A stretch of DNA of 64,000 nucleotides from Bacteroidaceae bacterium (GTDB taxonomy: Bacteria; Bacteroidota; Bacteroidia; Bacteroidales; Bacteroidaceae), in the NCBI GenBank assembly GCA_017617315.1, contig JAFZWM010000044.1, positions 1 to 64,000 on the forward strand. The letters run 5' to 3'. The notes under the pieces are model-generated. The model saw only the letters and a program-made list of their open reading frames with translations, searched no databases and was not told the DNA's origin. Position numbers and translations under genes: made by a program. This document shows, piece by piece, positions 17,319 through 26,392 of the stretch (the stretch's first letter is position 1; every line of letters begins with the position of its first letter).

Positions 17319-17350
17319 CAAAGATACGGCGATTTTTCGTTCTCCACAAT
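17319..17350 (-). promoter_or_regulatory. nhaC promoter, possibly leaderless
   Basis: On the minus strand ATTG (17350-17347), 20 bp, TATCTTTG (17326-17319), then four bases and the nhaC ATG. An inverted repeat AATAGTA-N6-TACTATT (17348-17367) overlaps the -33 box and could be an operator. Confidence 0.6.
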
Positions 17351-17656
17351 AGTATTATTATACTATTATTATGCCATGTTTATGGTATTGCGTATTTTGA
17401 GAATGTGCAGAAGGGATTGTCTTGCGTTTGGTTGATGTTCCTGTTTTCTTCGGGTTTCGTTCGGGATGCGTTCGGGATTTTCTTGTTGAGAGGGGGGGAG
17501 ATTTTTCGTGGGGATATTCGGTGGATTTCTGGTTGCTTAAAATAATTACTTCATGTCAATTTGTGAGATTATGTTTCATATTTTGAGCAACAGAGATTCG
17601 GGAAAAAAAGATAAGACCACGCTTTTTGTAATGGCGTGGTCTTATCTTTAAAAAAA
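17348..17656. other. gene-free interval
   Basis: Contains the nhaC promoter side, an inverted repeat at 17348-17367, G-rich sequence near 17490 and the terminator at 17607. No credible coding frame. Confidence 0.6.
17607..17649 (-). terminator. strong rho-independent terminator
   Basis: Perfect 16-bp stem AAAGATAAGACCACGC / GCGTGGTCTTATCTTT with an 11-base loop and T/A-rich flanks, seven bases beyond the stop of the LRR gene fragment. Confidence 0.9.
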
Positions 17657-18166
17657 TCAATCTAAACGGATTTTGTAAGTATTTTGCTTAATCTTTACGA
17701 TTGCAACAGAACCCGGTTTTAAGTTTGTGTTTATTACGGCTGAACCGTTTCTTATAGCAGTTGCGCCAATCAATTGTCCGCTAATGGTATATATGCTTAC
17801 CTTTTCGCCATCAGCATCGCTTTTTACTATGATATCGTTTCCGTTGGTTATTATGTTGCAATTGTTTGATGACGTAGCATCTATTTGTGTTGTTGCATCC
17901 TCTATTGGCAGAATTGTGCCAAACCAACTCCATGGAGCGGTTGCTTTGTATTCGTTAATAACAGAGGCTGGAACATAGAGAGTGGCGTAATTTATGTAGA
18001 AATGTTGGTTGTCGTTATAACTACCGAATGCGTTTTCGCTTGTTTCTGGTAATTTTGTTGCGTAACAGTAAACAGTTTTTAAGTTCGGACAGTGCCAGAA
18101 AGCAGCGTATTCAATGCTAGTCACGCTGTTTGGTATAGTAATGGATGTTAGTCCAAGGCAGCCCGT
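17657..18166 (-). pseudogene. BspA-like LRR_5 protein, 3' fragment
   Basis: C-terminal part of a gene whose other pieces lie at 26595-26783 and 28115-28153. The frame starts at 18166 with [18 protein letters not shown], a classic LRR_5/BspA unit, then AFWHCPNLKTVYC, a non-repeat domain, and a C-terminal tail (VSIYTISGQL, IKQNTYKIRLD) like Por/T9SS-type sorting tails. Upstream of 18166 repeat homology stops abruptly, and an in-frame stop follows within a few codons. A downstream ATG (18124) could still start a 155-residue product, but without a signal peptide it would not be exported. Confidence 0.85.
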
Positions 18167-18202
18167 GTATTCTTATCTCTCTATTACTCAATATTTTAGT
18201 TG

Positions 18203-18556
18203 CTAAACGATAGAAAACTTAGGTGGTAAATTCTGCTGATGAAGAAAAAGTTGCGATTTTAAGATTTTTTTATAAAAATTAGCGAGCTGAGGACTAAATT
18301 GCAAAGCGTAGTTTACAAATACGCTCCAAAATTTGGCTTGAAAAGCATGACACTTTGCCTCGCAACATTTTTGCTCTTCGGGCTTGCCCGTGCCACTATT
18401 TCTTGCAGAGGGGCAGCCTAATACCCCAAGCGAATCAATCCGTTGGGGAAACTGCCACTTTTGAGCAAGCTCTTTATGGAACTTGATTGTAATTTTAGGC
18501 ATTCCCTTCAAATGAACGACTGCCTGAAACAGTGGGAAGTTGGTCTTGAATTTCAA
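18203..18556 (-). other. doubtful 117-codon ORF in a possible dispersed repeat
   Basis: The frame reads LAQKWQFPQRIDSLGVLGCP and KPEEQKCCEAKCHAF. I recall near-identical short ORFs scattered in Prevotella genomes, which suggests a dispersed noncoding repeat rather than a gene. It lies at the left end of the inserted block. No signal peptide, domain or start context supports coding. Confidence 0.3.
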
Positions 18557-18648
18557 TGATTAACCTATACGAAATGACATCTTTGTACACAAAAGCGCGC
18601 TAAATATCCATAAAATCGTAGTCAAGTTACATTTTTACACTAATATCG

Positions 18649-18680
18649 CTTGTGTGGGCGTAAAAATTCATGTATTTTTG
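18649..18680 (+). promoter_or_regulatory. promoter of the defence-type operon
   Basis: CTTG at 18649-18652, 20 bp, TATTTTTG at 18673-18680; 36 bases before the ATPase start. It is the only good promoter seen before the five co-oriented genes. Confidence 0.65.
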
Positions 18681-18716
18681 TAGCGCAAATACGATTATAA
18701 TCAAAATATTGCTTAT

Positions 18717-19997
18717 ATGATACGAGAATTTTGGGTAAAGAACTATCTTTCCATTCGCGATAAGCAAGAACTGAGTTTCTTGGCGAAAGGACCGACTTCG
18801 GAACTTGTCACCGAAGTTGCTGATGGTGTGTTCTTGTATAAGTTAGGCATCCTCTATGGTTCAAACGCCTCGGGTAAGTCGAATATGTTGATTGCCATGA
18901 ACGAGGTGTTCCGCCTGTTGGTCATGCCAAAATCGGATGCTACAGTCGAAATAGGTGGTTGTATACCCTTTGTGCTCACCAAAGATGATCCAACGGAAAT
19001 GCACGTGTCATTCTATGCCGATGGCACCCGATATGATTACGATGTCAAGTTCAACGGTAAGCATATTCTGAGTGAAGCCTTGTACTATTACCCCAACAAA
19101 TCGAAATCTCTGTTCTATGAGCGCAATTTTGTGGGTGAGAATGTGCAGGCAGACATCAAGTTTGGTGCGAGTCTCAAGCTGCAAGTAAAGACACAGGAGA
19201 GCATCCGCGAAAACACACTGAACAACCACAGCGTATTGTCCGTTTGTAGAAAAGCCGCCTTGAAAGAAGACATTGCTCCCTTCAATACACTTCACGCTTG
19301 GATCATGTCCAATTATCACGATGTAGATGGAGATGTAGAAAAGGGACTTGTTGAAATATTGAAGGATGCTTACAGCAATCCTAAGAAGCGTAAGTTCTAT
19401 AACACGATGCTTCAGAAGGCCGACTTAAACATCCTGGAATATCGTCCTGTCGTAGAAGACCGTTTTGTGCCTAACGATTTTCGTGAACGCATCCAGAAGG
19501 AGAATATTCCAGAGGAGATGAAAGATATGCTGCTGAAGCCAACTACAGATTCTATCACATTCTCGAATCATTCAGACAATGGCGATTTTGACATTCCTCT
19601 CAGATGGCAATCAAAAGGAACACTGAAGTATATCCGTATTTTGGATGCGCTTTATGACATGATAACAAGTCCTCATGTATTCTTCCTTGATGAACTTGGA
19701 GAGGACTTGCACAATGACTTGTTGTATTACTACCTCAACGTATTTATCTTCAATTCGGACAAGTCACAATTAATTATTACGAGTCAGGAGACCACTCTCT
19801 TGTCTCAGGATTTGATTAACGAGAACCGAGGTGTGGTGTGGTTTGTCGAGAAGAATCGAGAGACAGCATCTTCCGAGTATGCACGAGGTGACTCATTCGG
19901 ATTGCACAAGAATCTGTCGCTATACAATTCATACCGTATTGGCAGATTGGGAGCTAAGCCTGAACTGGGTAGTATCTTTATAAATCTGGAGGACTGA
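18717..19997 (+). CDS. AAA ATPase, RloA/AbiLi-like
   Basis: 426 residues. ABC/SMC-like AAA (AAA_15/AAA_21) organisation: N-terminal FWVKNYLSIRD, Walker A GSNASGKS (48-55), a long middle insert, a WQSKGT signature-like segment and Walker B VFFLDELGEDLH, followed by ITSQETTLL. Its immediate partner encodes a RloB-like protein one base downstream. This ATPase-RloB pairing matches the RloAB or AbiL (AbiLi/AbiLii) arrangement, known as phage-resistance or abortive-infection modules. In such pairs the ATPase is thought to sense infection and control the partner. Assignment rests on motifs and gene order; the exact subtype was not tested. Confidence 0.85.
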   Translation: MIREFWVKNYLSIRDKQELSFLAKGPTSELVTEVADGVFLYKLGILYGSNASGKSNMLIAMNEVFRLLVMPKSDATVEIGGCIPFVLTKDDPTEMHVSFYADGTRYDYDVKFNGKHILSEALYYYPNKSKSLFYERNFVGENVQADIKFGASLKLQVKTQESIRENTLNNHSVLSVCRKAALKEDIAPFNTLHAWIMSNYHDVDGDVEKGLVEILKDAYSNPKKRKFYNTMLQKADLNILEYRPVVEDRFVPNDFRERIQKENIPEEMKDMLLKPTTDSITFSNHSDNGDFDIPLRWQSKGTLKYIRILDALYDMITSPHVFFLDELGEDLHNDLLYYYLNVFIFNSDKSQLIITSQETTLLSQDLINENRGVVWFVEKNRETASSEYARGDSFGLHKNLSLYNSYRIGRLGAKPELGSIFINLED

Positions 19998-19998
19998 T

Positions 19999-20610
19999 AT
20001 GGGAAAGCTACGACAAACAGCACTCATTTTGGGAGAAGGGCCAACCGAGTTCTTCTACTTCAAGTCCCTATGCGACGTGTTCAAACGTCTGACCATCAAG
20101 CCAGACTATCCGAAGCATACCAATATCAAGGAACTGGAAGCCAAGATTGCCGAGGGTGTGGCAATGGGTTACAACCATATCTTCTGCATTATTGATATGG
20201 ACACGAAGGACAAGGAGCCAGAGCGTTCCCAATATCAGAAGCTAAAGGCAAAGTACGCTAAGCCTATCGACAAACCGAAGAAAGGTATCTACTGCGAGGT
20301 TGAGTTCTTTGAAACTCATCGATGCACAGAACTGTTCTTTCTCTACTATTTCCGTTACACCTCACGTCCATACGAGACACAAGATCCTTTGCTCAAAGAC
20401 TTGAACCAATGTGTTGAGTATCGGAAGACGATAGAGTTCTTCATCAAAACCAAAGGACTTCACGGTTACTTCGAGCGCAATGGTGGTAGTCTCGATAAGG
20501 CTATGGTCAATGCCCAACGGTCAATGGACGAGAAGTTGAAGGAGGGTAGAGATTATACTTTCTCTGAGCTCGGAAGATTGATGCAAGAACTGAAAGATTT
20601 TGATGATTAA
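19999..20610 (+). CDS. RloB/AbiLii-like TOPRIM-type protein
   Basis: 203 residues. N-terminal GEGPTEFFYF (Glu13 and Glu17) and IIDMDTKD (Asp66, Asp68) give the Glu ... Asp-x-Asp pattern expected of a TOPRIM-like metal site. EVEFFETHRCTELFFLYYF is typical of RloB proteins. Likely effector nuclease or RNA-targeting partner of the upstream ATPase; activity is inferred. It starts one base after the ATPase stop, and its end overlaps the next gene by eight bases, so the three are very probably co-translated. Confidence 0.8.
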   Translation: MGKLRQTALILGEGPTEFFYFKSLCDVFKRLTIKPDYPKHTNIKELEAKIAEGVAMGYNHIFCIIDMDTKDKEPERSQYQKLKAKYAKPIDKPKKGIYCEVEFFETHRCTELFFLYYFRYTSRPYETQDPLLKDLNQCVEYRKTIEFFIKTKGLHGYFERNGGSLDKAMVNAQRSMDEKLKEGRDYTFSELGRLMQELKDFDD

Positions 20611-21421
20611 AAGAAACACATCCGCTGTGAGGACAAAAAATATCTATTATGTCGCGAATCCCTATTTAGTTCAAAACAAACGAAATAATACTTATGTAAT
20701 TATGTATAATAATAACGCTACATCAAGAGAAAATAATAGAAATACATCATATGAAGATATTGTAAATACTGGATTGTCTAATCCTATTGTAGACCTGGGC
20801 ATCGACTATTCAGAGATTGGGTTAGATTCCTTTATTAATAATGAAACCGTGAAGGAACTTCCAGTAATAAAGACAATCGCCTCGTTGATAAAAGTCGGTC
20901 TTTCAATTAAAGAATGGCATTTCGCAAGGAAGTTCTTGAAGTTCCTCGAACGTTTTCATAGCGGTAGTTTATCAGAAAATGAAAAGAACACTTTCTTGGA
21001 AAAATATTATGAAGACTCATCATATAGAGAAAAAGTGGTGACACTTCTGATAACGGCAAATGATAAGTACTTTGAAACAAAGCAATCTGAAATATGTGGT
21101 TGCCTTTTTGTTGCTCACGTAAAGGGATTGATTAGTTGGGAGGAATATACAATTCTATGTGGCTGCATTGATAGATTTTCTTCTTTTGCAGAGGGTTTAT
21201 TAGATGAACTAGAAAATGAAAAGGAGCCGTATCATCGTGGATATCAAGGAGCGGGTGATGCTCGTGTTGCTGCACTGATAGCTTGTGCCTTTGCTTATCA
21301 ATGGGGTACGCATCTCTATGTTACTCCACTTGGTATTTTGGCACATCAATATGGAATAAAGGGAGATTATACATATACACCAGAGGATCTTTACAGTAAG
21401 GCTGGTTATCAGATAAAATAA
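20603..21421 (+). CDS. unknown helical protein, third gene of the ATPase-RloB operon
   Basis: 272 residues from ATG 20603 (a TTG one codon upstream is possible), overlapping the RloB gene by eight bases. The first 70 residues are Asn-rich and probably disordered. Residues about 80-200 look all-helical (VIKTIASLIKVGLSIKE, FLKFLERFHSGSLSENEK, FVAHVKGLISWEEYTILC). The end has GDARVAALIACAFAY and TPLGILAHQYGI. The middle recalls an unnamed helical family seen near defence genes, but I cannot name a domain. It is noticeably more AT-rich than the two genes before it. Coupling suggests a third component or a passenger of this operon. Confidence 0.75.
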   Translation: MIKRNTSAVRTKNIYYVANPYLVQNKRNNTYVIMYNNNATSRENNRNTSYEDIVNTGLSNPIVDLGIDYSEIGLDSFINNETVKELPVIKTIASLIKVGLSIKEWHFARKFLKFLERFHSGSLSENEKNTFLEKYYEDSSYREKVVTLLITANDKYFETKQSEICGCLFVAHVKGLISWEEYTILCGCIDRFSSFAEGLLDELENEKEPYHRGYQGAGDARVAALIACAFAYQWGTHLYVTPLGILAHQYGIKGDYTYTPEDLYSKAGYQIK

Positions 21422-21494
21422 AAAATCCAGGAATAGTATATATGGTCACATTAATATAGTCTAAACTCAACGTTTACTGTAAAAAAATAATTTT

Positions 21495-24400
21495 ATGGAG
21501 AACAGTAGAACATATCTTAAAGATCTTTTAGAAAAATACAAAAATCATGAGGTTTCTGTATTCGTTGGTGCCGGTTTCTCGCGTAACGCCTACAGCAAAT
21601 TCCCCTTGTGGGGCGGATTGTTGAAGGAACTGGTGCTCGATATCTATGGTGAGAAAATAAAGAGTGCATACGACCACTACCTTCATTCCAGGATACCGCC
21701 TTTTTTCTTGTCTTACTCTGCTTTTGAGGAGCAGGAAATGTGGCGAATACTGGATGATAAGGGTTATCTGAATGTGGTTTCTGAGTATATAATGAAGAAG
21801 AAAGCACGTGAGGCTATAGATGTGTATATAGAAGAGCATATACCATACCTGAAAACAACGGACAGAGGATATGAGCTCAGTACAGATCCTTCCTTCTCTT
21901 TTACGAAGGCAAATCTTGAAGTACATGCAGATCTGTTGAGTTGCAACTGGTTGGATGTATATACTACCAACTATGACAATCTACTTGAAGAGGCATCCAA
22001 TATAAGAAAGTATTCTTATAGGAAGGTAGTTAACGACTACGACCTTGGTAATGGAAATGCAAATTCAAGAAATATAATCAAGTTGCATGGAGATTTGGTA
22101 GAAAATAGTCTTGATGCCAAATATGAGTTTGACAATGATAAAACCTTACGCTATATCATTGCACAAGAGGACTATGATACATATCCCAAGAAGCATGAAG
22201 CATTTACTCAACTGATGAGAATATCCATGCTCAAGGGTGTATTCTTGCTGGTGGGGTTCTCTGGGGAGGATCCTAATTTCATTGCATGGCTGAACTGGAT
22301 GAAGGATGTTCTTGACAGGGAACCAAATACTAAGAAGGATGACAAGAAAATTTATTTGCTTGTGTTGAACAGACCTAAGTATGATAAACAGAAAGATTTG
22401 TTCTATAAGAATCATCGTATAGGTCTGATATGCATGGACGATGATGACTTTGTTGCAGAGATAACAGGAACAAATCCTGATGGCGGAATACCAATTCATA
22501 ATCTTTCAACGAGTGAGAAGTTTCATTATTTGTTCAAATATTTGCGAAATACAGACATTGATGGAAGCATAAAAGCAAAAAGGGAGTACAATCAATTATG
22601 GAGTCAATTGGATGGACAAATAGAAAGAGGAGGAAACATTGGTGAGCTTATAAACGATATCAAGGGATTTACTCCGAAAATATGTAATCTCAAAGATATC
22701 ATGTTCCAAGAACGTGTACTTGAGCATTTACTTAAAAAGAATGATTGGACGGAAATAAATTGCCAATGTGCAAATGCTGCCATTGGTGATATGGGCGTAT
22801 TGGGTAGATTATATGCAGACTCCTTGCCTGAGGATATAACGAGGAATTTTGATGCATGGGACCATGTATCATCACTCACCAGTTTGTTAGAGAATAAATA
22901 TAAGCCAATTGAGAATCCGACAAGTAATGATGTAATCTACCATAACCTGCTATACTATGCATATAATCTCAATGTGCGTCAGGTGAGGTACATTGTTGAT
23001 AATTGGAATCCATCAGACCGTTATGTACAAATGTGGGCAATGTTTTGCTCGTATTGGAATAAAAGAAAGGCAGTAAAAAAACTTGATGAATACATTGCAT
23101 CTGAAAAAAATATTGAGGACAGGTACAATGCTTCGTATATTCGCAATTGTGTAGATTACCAGAAACCACAGGTGTATAATTGCTATGAGTATTCAGAAGT
23201 TGATGGATTCAGAGAAATAAGTGAAAAGCTCATATCTGACATACAGAAAAACAGAAAGACCATTAAACCTCATGGATGGCATGGATATGAATATCTGATA
23301 GGTCATGAGAATGCAAAGTTCTGTGCTGCTATCAGATTTTTGTCGTTGATGCAAAATACCGGCATCATGCCTTCTGCTGGAATTGTCAGTTTTGTCTTAG
23401 CCGCAAATTGGTATAATGTATTCGAGCAGATTTACGAAAAATTTCCTTATCCATCTCTTTTCTATAGCTTACAGATCAGGGATGAAAAGATACTCACTCG
23501 TATAGGTCAGGATTTTGCATATTCAGAGTATCTATATGACACATTGCCAGATTTGTCTTCAAAACTGTTGAACTGTATTGCTAACCAAAAATACTTTGGA
23601 AATGGCGATGCATATTGGATTGTGCTTTCCGAAATGTTAGTTGCAGTAAATCCTGAGATATGGATAGACAAGTTCGCTGAAGTTATTGATAGTGTTTTCT
23701 TACCTAACATTTTGCACCTCACCTACATGACTGCTCCATACAGGGCCGTCAAAAGATGTTTGGAATATATTAGTGACAATGGACATAAGCAGAAGGTTGT
23801 TGCCATATTTGTCAAACATGCACATTTAGATCCTATAGGTACTGGTGATATCTTGGCAAATATGATACCTATAACGGAAATCTCAGAGGAAGTAAGGAAA
23901 TGTATATGTGGTCTGTTAGAATCGTTGCCGATATCTAAATCTTATTTATGGGATGCAGTTCTGCTGAAAAACAAGGATATAACAGAATCAATAGCAGACA
24001 TTGTGGCAAAAAAGATTGTAAAAGAGCAAATAACTCCTGGCCCAACTGATAAACAACAAGTAATACACACCTTGTCCTATTTGACAAATGGTAATAGTAA
24101 TGCTGTTGAAAAAGTAAAGGAATATATCTTGTCTTCAGATATTTGGAACTGTGGTGTGACGAGTCCTACATCAGGAGGATCACCAATATATCTTGATTTA
24201 TCAAAGATTAGTAAAGACATTGTCTGGACACAGAAAGAGCTTAAGGCTATAGCAGACAATGTTGACAAGAATCTGACCCTGTTAGAGTCTATTTCATTCC
24301 ATGATGGATTCTTTACAGATTGTTATGCAAGATTACTGAACGGCATAATCAACTTCGTAAATTGGCGAGTAAAAGAAGATGATAAAGAGTTGTTTTTTAA

Positions 24401-24872
24401 ACTCAAAAACAGAGCAGTCGCTTTGCTGGCTAAGCTTTATGATGGTAATGACTTTTATCATGCATTGAGTTCTGATGATACTGAACAAATAGCTATAAAC
24501 GGTAATTCTCTGTTGTATCGAATAGAAAGAGATGGCTTTGATCAATATCTATCGGAGGTAATGATGTTTATGGCGAAAGCAATGAACCCGCAACAATTAG
24601 GATTTCAATATTCACTATCGTTCGTATCGTATCTAACAGATAAATATCTGGAAGAACTTAAGAAGGCAAATCTCATACATGTGGTCATAAGCATACTGTC
24701 GAAGTATTCAATGATAGAGTGGTCGGAGCTGGATCTGAATCTGCCAGAGACATTCAAATGGTTGATTCGTATAGCCGAGAATATGCAGTCTGAAACTGGT
24801 GAAAATACTATTGTAAAGTATTGGACATCAGAAAAAATGGTTTTGAGGTTTAATATAAGAGTTACGGATTGA
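21495..24872 (+). CDS. SIR2-domain protein, DSR-like, with large C-terminal helical region
   Basis: 1125 residues. The N-terminal SIR2 fold (about 15-330) shows VFVGAGFSR (23-30), TTNYDNLLE (157-165, predicted catalytic Asn159), KLHGDL (196-201, catalytic His198) and LVGFSGEDPNF (252-262). Residues about 340-1125 are a long, probably helical region without recognised motifs. Size and layout resemble defence-associated sirtuins (DSR1/DSR2), which deplete NAD+ when they sense phage components. Here the sensor would be the C-terminal region. It follows the unknown third gene by 73 bases with no strong promoter between, and precedes a HEXXH gene by two bases. Cytoplasmic. NADase activity is inferred from conserved residues. 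Confidence 0.88.
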   Translation: MENSRTYLKDLLEKYKNHEVSVFVGAGFSRNAYSKFPLWGGLLKELVLDIYGEKIKSAYDHYLHSRIPPFFLSYSAFEEQEMWRILDDKGYLNVVSEYIMKKKAREAIDVYIEEHIPYLKTTDRGYELSTDPSFSFTKANLEVHADLLSCNWLDVYTTNYDNLLEEASNIRKYSYRKVVNDYDLGNGNANSRNIIKLHGDLVENSLDAKYEFDNDKTLRYIIAQEDYDTYPKKHEAFTQLMRISMLKGVFLLVGFSGEDPNFIAWLNWMKDVLDREPNTKKDDKKIYLLVLNRPKYDKQKDLFYKNHRIGLICMDDDDFVAEITGTNPDGGIPIHNLSTSEKFHYLFKYLRNTDIDGSIKAKREYNQLWSQLDGQIERGGNIGELINDIKGFTPKICNLKDIMFQERVLEHLLKKNDWTEINCQCANAAIGDMGVLGRLYADSLPEDITRNFDAWDHVSSLTSLLENKYKPIENPTSNDVIYHNLLYYAYNLNVRQVRYIVDNWNPSDRYVQMWAMFCSYWNKRKAVKKLDEYIASEKNIEDRYNASYIRNCVDYQKPQVYNCYEYSEVDGFREISEKLISDIQKNRKTIKPHGWHGYEYLIGHENAKFCAAIRFLSLMQNTGIMPSAGIVSFVLAANWYNVFEQIYEKFPYPSLFYSLQIRDEKILTRIGQDFAYSEYLYDTLPDLSSKLLNCIANQKYFGNGDAYWIVLSEMLVAVNPEIWIDKFAEVIDSVFLPNILHLTYMTAPYRAVKRCLEYISDNGHKQKVVAIFVKHAHLDPIGTGDILANMIPITEISEEVRKCICGLLESLPISKSYLWDAVLLKNKDITESIADIVAKKIVKEQITPGPTDKQQVIHTLSYLTNGNSNAVEKVKEYILSSDIWNCGVTSPTSGGSPIYLDLSKISKDIVWTQKELKAIADNVDKNLTLLESISFHDGFFTDCYARLLNGIINFVNWRVKEDDKELFFKLKNRAVALLAKLYDGNDFYHALSSDDTEQIAINGNSLLYRIERDGFDQYLSEVMMFMAKAMNPQQLGFQYSLSFVSYLTDKYLEELKKANLIHVVISILSKYSMIEWSELDLNLPETFKWLIRIAENMQSETGENTIVKYWTSEKMVLRFNIRVTD

Positions 24873-24874
24873 GT

Positions 24875-26134
24875 ATGAATTTCCAATATGATGAGAGTAC
24901 ATACGAGGGGGAAGTAAGAGGTGCGTATAAGACAGGGTGTTTCGAGATTGCATTGAACTGCGAGTTTAATATGAATCTCGAGTTGATGAAGACAGCAGAC
25001 CTCGGAACTTTCCTTCATGAGTATGTTCACTTCCTGCAGAATATTTCTACTCCTTGGGGTATTCATGCTGGAATTGTGAGGAATAATGACTTATGCGAAA
25101 TGATTCACTCGATGGAGCCTCTGGAGGAAATACATTTGCCTTATAAGTTTGAACCATCGCAGGAACAGAAATTGCGTAGGAGTTGGCTCCAATGCAGCAT
25201 TGGTACCGGTCATTCAAAAGTAAAGATTGACAGGACGAAGGCAAGCAGTTTCTTTTATCGTGATATTGATGGTTTCCCTATTGCAATGCATGAAGTCGTT
25301 TTCTCTGTAAAAGATGAGAATGGGGCTGATGTTGATATTGTCATAGGTGCAACTATCATCAAGGAGAGTATGGCTGTGATGTATCAATCGTTGATAGATC
25401 CAGACTGTGTGTCGGAGCATCCAGATGTTCCATATAATGTAATACAGATATGGTGCGAGAAGCATTTCCCAAATGTAGCTGGTGATACTAAAAAACTGAT
25501 ATGCTTATGTTATATTTCATTGTTTAATCTTGATCCAGGTTTTTCGTTGATGCTACTTCTCCGTGAAGCAAATCTGCATCCAGAGAAAAGCGGCATCGAG
25601 TTTTTTGATGAATACAAGGAAGAATATGCCACAAGCGATGGGAAGAAAGTAAAGATTGTGGATTTCTTTAACCATCTCATAGAGCAGTATAAAATTTCGT
25701 TGAGAGGAGTTTTGCCATGTGACTTGGATTATACAAGTCTGTTGCTGGATAGAGTCAAGCTTGAAAATGGTATAGTCCCGATTCTGAATGTTCTGAATAC
25801 AGATAGTTTTGGTATTGAGAATGTGAATAGCCTCATTTCTTACCTTGGCCTGCCTTTTATGCATCAAGCGGATGGCAAGCAGTTTTATACGCTCGTGGAT
25901 GGAAGACAACATTCGTTTCAAGATGTAGTAGTGATAGCAGGAAATGCAGCTATGTATGATTACTTTATGGATCCATACAGGAACTATGGTTCATGTCCAT
26001 TTAGAATTCTTTGTGATAGGGACGAACCAGAATGTTGGGATACGCCATGGAAGCAGAAAGAATGTATCTTTGAAGTTGGTGTAGGCTCTTTAAACTTAGA
26101 GAGAAAACGATTTGTGAAGGATTACATACAATAA
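24875..26134 (+). CDS. HEXXH zinc-metallopeptidase-like protein paired with SIR2
   Basis: 419 residues from ATG 24875, two bases after the SIR2 stop (a TTG at 24869 would overlap). The clear motif is LHEYVHFLQN, giving HEXXH at residues 48-52. A second segment, GATIIKESMAVMYQ, offers Glu164 as a plausible third metal ligand, as in gluzincin-type enzymes. It has no signal peptide or membrane helix, so it should act in the cytoplasm. I do not recognise a named family. Tight coupling to the SIR2 gene suggests the two work together, for example as a protease that activates, trims or restrains the SIR2 effector, or as a second effector. It could also be an inactive zincin fold. Confidence 0.75.
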   Translation: MNFQYDESTYEGEVRGAYKTGCFEIALNCEFNMNLELMKTADLGTFLHEYVHFLQNISTPWGIHAGIVRNNDLCEMIHSMEPLEEIHLPYKFEPSQEQKLRRSWLQCSIGTGHSKVKIDRTKASSFFYRDIDGFPIAMHEVVFSVKDENGADVDIVIGATIIKESMAVMYQSLIDPDCVSEHPDVPYNVIQIWCEKHFPNVAGDTKKLICLCYISLFNLDPGFSLMLLLREANLHPEKSGIEFFDEYKEEYATSDGKKVKIVDFFNHLIEQYKISLRGVLPCDLDYTSLLLDRVKLENGIVPILNVLNTDSFGIENVNSLISYLGLPFMHQADGKQFYTLVDGRQHSFQDVVVIAGNAAMYDYFMDPYRNYGSCPFRILCDRDEPECWDTPWKQKECIFEVGVGSLNLERKRFVKDYIQ

Positions 26135-26271
26135 CGTTCCTTTGAATATGCGCGTGCGCTTGTTTTGAACAATCTATTATTAGATTGGAAGCCTAATCCC
26201 AACCATGTCAAATGAACCGATTGAAAGTATCGCTGCAAGTTCTTACAAATTAGGACAACTCATAGATAATA

Positions 26272-26318
26272 GCAATAGTTTCTCAAATGGATTCAAGTGC
26301 CATTTGGGAAACTATTGC
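26272..26318. repeat. 19-bp inverted repeat (hairpin) near the right end of the block
   Basis: GCAATAGTTTCTCAAATGG (26272-26290) and CCATTTGGGAAACTATTGC (26300-26318) pair along all 19 positions with one G-U, around a 9-base loop. It lies 138 bases after the HEXXH gene and has no T run, so it is not a standard terminator. Confidence 0.85.
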
Positions 26319-26392
26319 AAAGGGAATCGGGACATAGGTTTCTATTCTCCACCCCAGTTCACTAGGGTCCAATTAAAATTAACCAATGTTTA

